A stretch of 64,000 nucleotides of DNA from Rhodovarius crocodyli (GTDB lineage Bacteria > Pseudomonadota > Alphaproteobacteria > Acetobacterales > Acetobacteraceae): NCBI GenBank assembly GCA_945901085.1, contig CAMDJV010000013.1, positions 1 to 64,000 of the forward strand, written 5' to 3'. Each line of letters opens with the position of its first letter. Position 1 is the stretch's first letter. The notes under the pieces are model-generated. The model was not told where the DNA came from, made no database searches, and saw nothing but the letters and a program-made list of their open reading frames with translations. Shown here piece by piece: positions 61,241-64,000 of the stretch. The position numbers were made by a program, and so were the translations under genes.

Positions 61241-64000
61241 ATGTTCGAAGCGCGCGTCCGGGCCATTTTGGGCCCTACCAATACAGGCAAGACCCACCTT
61301 GCGATGGAGCGGATGCTTGCGCATTCCTCGGGGATCATCGGCTTTCCGCTGCGCCTCCTGGCGCGCGAGAATTACGACCGCATGGTGGCCAAGAAGGGTG
61401 AGAAGAACGTCGCCCTCATCACGGGTGAGGAGAAGATCATCCCGCCCGACGCGAAATGGTTCGCCTGCACGGTTGAGGCCATGCCGCTCGATATCGCGGT
61501 GGGCCGTGGGCGGGCCGAATTCGTCGCGGTGGACGAGATTCAGCTCTGCGCCGACCCTGATCGCGGCCATATCTTCACCGACCGTCTGCTGAATGCCCGT
61601 GGCATGGTCGAGACCATGTTCATGGGGGCGGAGACGGTAAGGCATTTGCTGCAGCGCCTGGTGCCGCAGGTTGAGATCGAGAGCCGCCCGCGCCTCTCGC
61701 AACTCACCCATACCGGCTTCACCAAGCTGGGCCGCCTGCCGCCGCGCAGCGCCGTGGTCGCTTTCTCGGCCGGCGAGGTTTACGCCATTGCCGAGGCCAT
61801 TCGCCGCCGCCGTGGCGGTTGCGCCGTGGTGATGGGCCGCCTCTCGCCGCGCACCCGCAATGCGCAGGTGAAGCTGTATCAGGACCGCGAGGTAGATTTT
61901 CTGGTGGCGACGGATGCCATCGGCATGGGCCTGAACATGGATGTGGACCATGTGGCCTTCGCCTCGCTGAACAAGTTTGACGGCCATGCCCCGCGCGCGC
62001 TGAACGCGCAGGAAGCCGCCCAGATCGCCGGCCGCGCCGGCCGCGGCATGCGCGATGGCACTTTCGGCAGCACCGGCGACTGCATCCCGCTGCCCGAGGA
62101 TATGGTGGAGAAGATCGAGGGCCATCAATTCGAGCCTTTGCAGGCTTTGGCCTGGCGCAACTCCAATCTCGACTTCACCAGCGTGGATGCGCTGCTGGAC
62201 AGCCTGGCCGCGCCGCCACCCTCCGCTGGCCTGGCCAAGGGCCATGACGCGACGGACCACATCACCCTCAACATGCTGGCGCGCGAGAGCGATATCCGCC
62301 GCCTTGCCGCGGGCCGCGGCCGGGTGGGTGCGCTGTGGGAAGCCTGCCAGGTGCCGGATTTCCGCAAGCTGGCCGATGACAGCCATACGAAGCTCTGCGG
62401 CCGGATTTTCCGCCATATGGCGGAAGATGGCGCCCTGCCGGAAGACTGGTTGGCGGCACAGATCGCCAATACCGCCAATACCGAAGGTGACCTTGATACG
62501 CTGATGGCCCGGCTCTCGGGTATCCGCACCTGGAGCTACATCGCTGCCCGCGCCGATTGGGTGAAGAACGCCGCCGAGTTCCAGGCCCAGGCCCGCGCCG
62601 CCGAGGATATGGTGAGCGACGCGCTGCATGAGCGCCTGACCCAGCGCTTTGTGGACCGTCGTGCCGCACAATTGATCCGCCGCCTCGACCCTGCCTCGGA
62701 AGAGGATCTGCTGAGTGCTGTGACGCGCCAGGGCGATGTGATCGTCGAGGGCCATAATGTCGGCCGGGTGGAAGGCTTTATTTTCCACCCCGATGCGACG
62801 GCAGAGGATGAGGAAACCCGCAAGCTCGTGCTGCGCGCCGCCCGTCGTGCGCTGCGCGAGGAAATGCCCCGCCGCGTTGCCGCGCTGGAAATTGGTAAGT
62901 CCGAGGCCTTCTCGCTGACGGCTGACCATAAAATTCTATGGGATGGCGCCGATATCGCCCGGCTGCGCGCGGGTGCCGAGCCCTCCAAGCCGGTGGTTGA
63001 GGTGCTGCCCAGCGAGTTTCTGGACAGTGCCCAGCGTGAGCGGGTGCGGCTGCGCCTGAGCAATTTCATCGAGGGCACGCTCGCCAAGGATCTCTCATCC
63101 ATCGCCGCGGTCGAGAAAAAGGCCGAGGATGACAATACGCTGCGCGGGCCGGCCTTCATGCTGCGGGAATCGCTGGGCATTCGCCCTGGCAATTCCAAGG
63201 CGCATTTCCCTCAGGAAGTGCAGGCCAAGCTGAAGACTATTGGCGCCAGGGCCGGCCGCTATGCGCTTTATGTGCCCGAGGCCCTGAAGCCGCGTGCGAT
63301 GGCCATGCGCGCCCAACTCTGGGCGCTGAGCCGCAATATCCCCACGCCCGAGTTGCCCGCGCCCGGCCTGGTCTCGCTGGCGGCCGATGGCGTGACCGCG
63401 CTCTCCTGGCTGCCCGGCTTTGCCGAGACCATCGGCTGGGTGCCGGCCGGCCCGCTCTTGCTGCGCCTTGACGTGGCGGAGCGAATTTCCGGCGAATTAA
63501 GCTACCTCACCCGCCGCGCACCCTCGCCGCTGCCGCCGGAAATCCTGGGCCGCTTTGCCATCAAGGGCGAGATGGTGCCGCTGGTGCTGGCGGGCCTGGG
63601 CTTCCGGGTGATCGAGGCCGAGGTGCTGGGCGAGGATGTGCAGGGGCCGACCCGGCCGATGATGGTGGCCTGGCAGCGCCCGGCGCAGCCCGAGCGCAAC
63701 AATCGTGGCCCGCGGCGTGACCAGCAGCCGCGTGGCGAAGGTGCCGCCGCTGAGCGTGGCCCGCGCCGCGATGGTGATGCCCGCCCGCCGCGCAACCGTG
63801 ACCGTGGCCCGCGCCGCGATGCAACGGTAGCGCCCGCGGCACCGGCCGAGGCCGCACCCAGCGAGGCCGCACCCAGCGAGGCCAGTGCCGAGGCCCCGCG
63901 CCCCGAGCGCGAGCCACGCCGCGATGACCGCAACAATAATCGCAATGCAAAGCCTCGCGCCCCGGGCGGTGCCTTCGGCAAGACCGGCGGCCCTGGCGGC
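61241..64000 (+). CDS. Suv3-like DEAD/DExH RNA helicase, C-terminus beyond the window
   Basis: The frame is open from ATG 61241 to the last base (920 codons seen). Motif I is LGPTNTGKTH, motif II VDEIQL, then MGAETV and the C-terminal RecA motifs VATDAIGMGLNMD and QIAGRAGRG. This is the Suv3 branch, which unwinds RNA with exonucleases in mitochondria and is common in alphaproteobacteria. The tail after about residue 815 is low-complexity, with RGPRRDG and RNRDRGPRRD repeats and an APSEAAPSEA stretch, a probable RNA-binding disordered region. It is divergent from the MFS gene. Confidence 0.92.
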   Translation, partial: MFEARVRAILGPTNTGKTHLAMERMLAHSSGIIGFPLRLLARENYDRMVAKKGEKNVALITGEEKIIPPDAKWFACTVEAMPLDIAVGRGRAEFVAVDEIQLCADPDRGHIFTDRLLNARGMVETMFMGAETVRHLLQRLVPQVEIESRPRLSQLTHTGFTKLGRLPPRSAVVAFSAGEVYAIAEAIRRRRGGCAVVMGRLSPRTRNAQVKLYQDREVDFLVATDAIGMGLNMDVDHVAFASLNKFDGHAPRALNAQEAAQIAGRAGRGMRDGTFGSTGDCIPLPEDMVEKIEGHQFEPLQALAWRNSNLDFTSVDALLDSLAAPPPSAGLAKGHDATDHITLNMLARESDIRRLAAGRGRVGALWEACQVPDFRKLADDSHTKLCGRIFRHMAEDGALPEDWLAAQIANTANTEGDLDTLMARLSGIRTWSYIAARADWVKNAAEFQAQARAAEDMVSDALHERLTQRFVDRRAAQLIRRLDPASEEDLLSAVTRQGDVIVEGHNVGRVEGFIFHPDATAEDEETRKLVLRAARRALREEMPRRVAALEIGKSEAFSLTADHKILWDGADIARLRAGAEPSKPVVEVLPSEFLDSAQRERVRLRLSNFIEGTLAKDLSSIAAVEKKAEDDNTLRGPAFMLRESLGIRPGNSKAHFPQEVQAKLKTIGARAGRYALYVPEALKPRAMAMRAQLWALSRNIPTPELPAPGLVSLAADGVTALSWLPGFAETIGWVPAGPLLLRLDVAERISGELSYLTRRAPSPLPPEILGRFAIKGEMVPLVLAGLGFRVIEAEVLGEDVQGPTRPMMVAWQRPAQPERNNRGPRRDQQPRGEGAAAERGPRRDGDARPPRNRDRGPRRDATVAPAAPAEAAPSEAAPSEASAEAPRPEREPRRDDRNNNRNAKPRAPGGAFGKTGGPGG

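Noticed and set aside
61124-62929. Long N-terminal extension of the MFS gene frame
   Set aside because: It is antisense to the Suv3-like helicase and shows no protein features; the transporter starts at the first membrane helix.

Overview
The window looks like a chromosomal segment of a GC-rich alphaproteobacterium, most likely an Acetobacteraceae (Rhodospirillales) lineage. The evidence is a strong G/C bias at third codon positions, several solute-binding proteins of the Bug/TctC and TRAP types, a ChvG-type sensor kinase, a tkt-gap operon, and dense operons with ATGA/TGATG overlaps. No rRNA, tRNA or CRISPR array was recognised. Gene calls come from reading the translations; no database search was run.

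Layout. 1-652: the edge of an IS3-family element. 0.8-10.6 kb: ChvG-like kinase, TPR-methyltransferase, a family-5 solute-binding protein divergent from a DegP-type protease, an AtzG/AtzE-like amidase pair followed by an HpnG-like phosphorylase, and an AI-2E family exporter. 10.8-17.8 kb: a small hypothetical gene, gap and tkt flanking a small secreted Cys protein, a Toblerone-fold ring-opening amidohydrolase, and glutamine-dependent NAD synthetase. 17.8-18.7 kb: a Bug-type binding protein. 19.0-33.2 kb: a thirteen-gene catabolic operon on the + strand with a LacI-type operator upstream and its own LacI-family gene inside. It carries a Cys-less thiolase with a Zn-ribbon/OB partner, an Opp/Dpp importer, a tandem CoA-transferase fusion, a phosphoesterase, an SDR, a Bug protein and an SMP-30 lactonase. 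33.2-37.6 kb: pgk and a TakP-like TRAP transporter. 37.8-44.7 kb: a hyfBCEFGI operon whose large subunit has lost the NiFe-binding cysteines. 44.7-47.5 kb: a three-gene envelope cassette. 47.6-50.8 kb: secB, an ABC-F ATPase and asd. 51-52.3 kb: a TPR gene beside AT-rich DNA. 52.3-57.6 kb: serB, miaA and the branched-chain operon ilvB-ilvH-ilvC. 57.6-58.8 kb: a small islet between two copies of the ilvC 3' end. 58.9-64 kb: DoxX, SOUL lipoprotein, MFS transporter, and a Suv3-like helicase running off the right edge.

The least conventional parts are four. First, the 19-33 kb operon, a probable lactone/hydroxy-acid CoA pathway ending in retro-aldol cleavage. Second, the non-hydrogenase Hyf complex. 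Third, the ilvC duplication islet with a near-consensus promoter driving a gene broken by two stops. Fourth, a perfect hairpin that hides the asd ribosome binding site.
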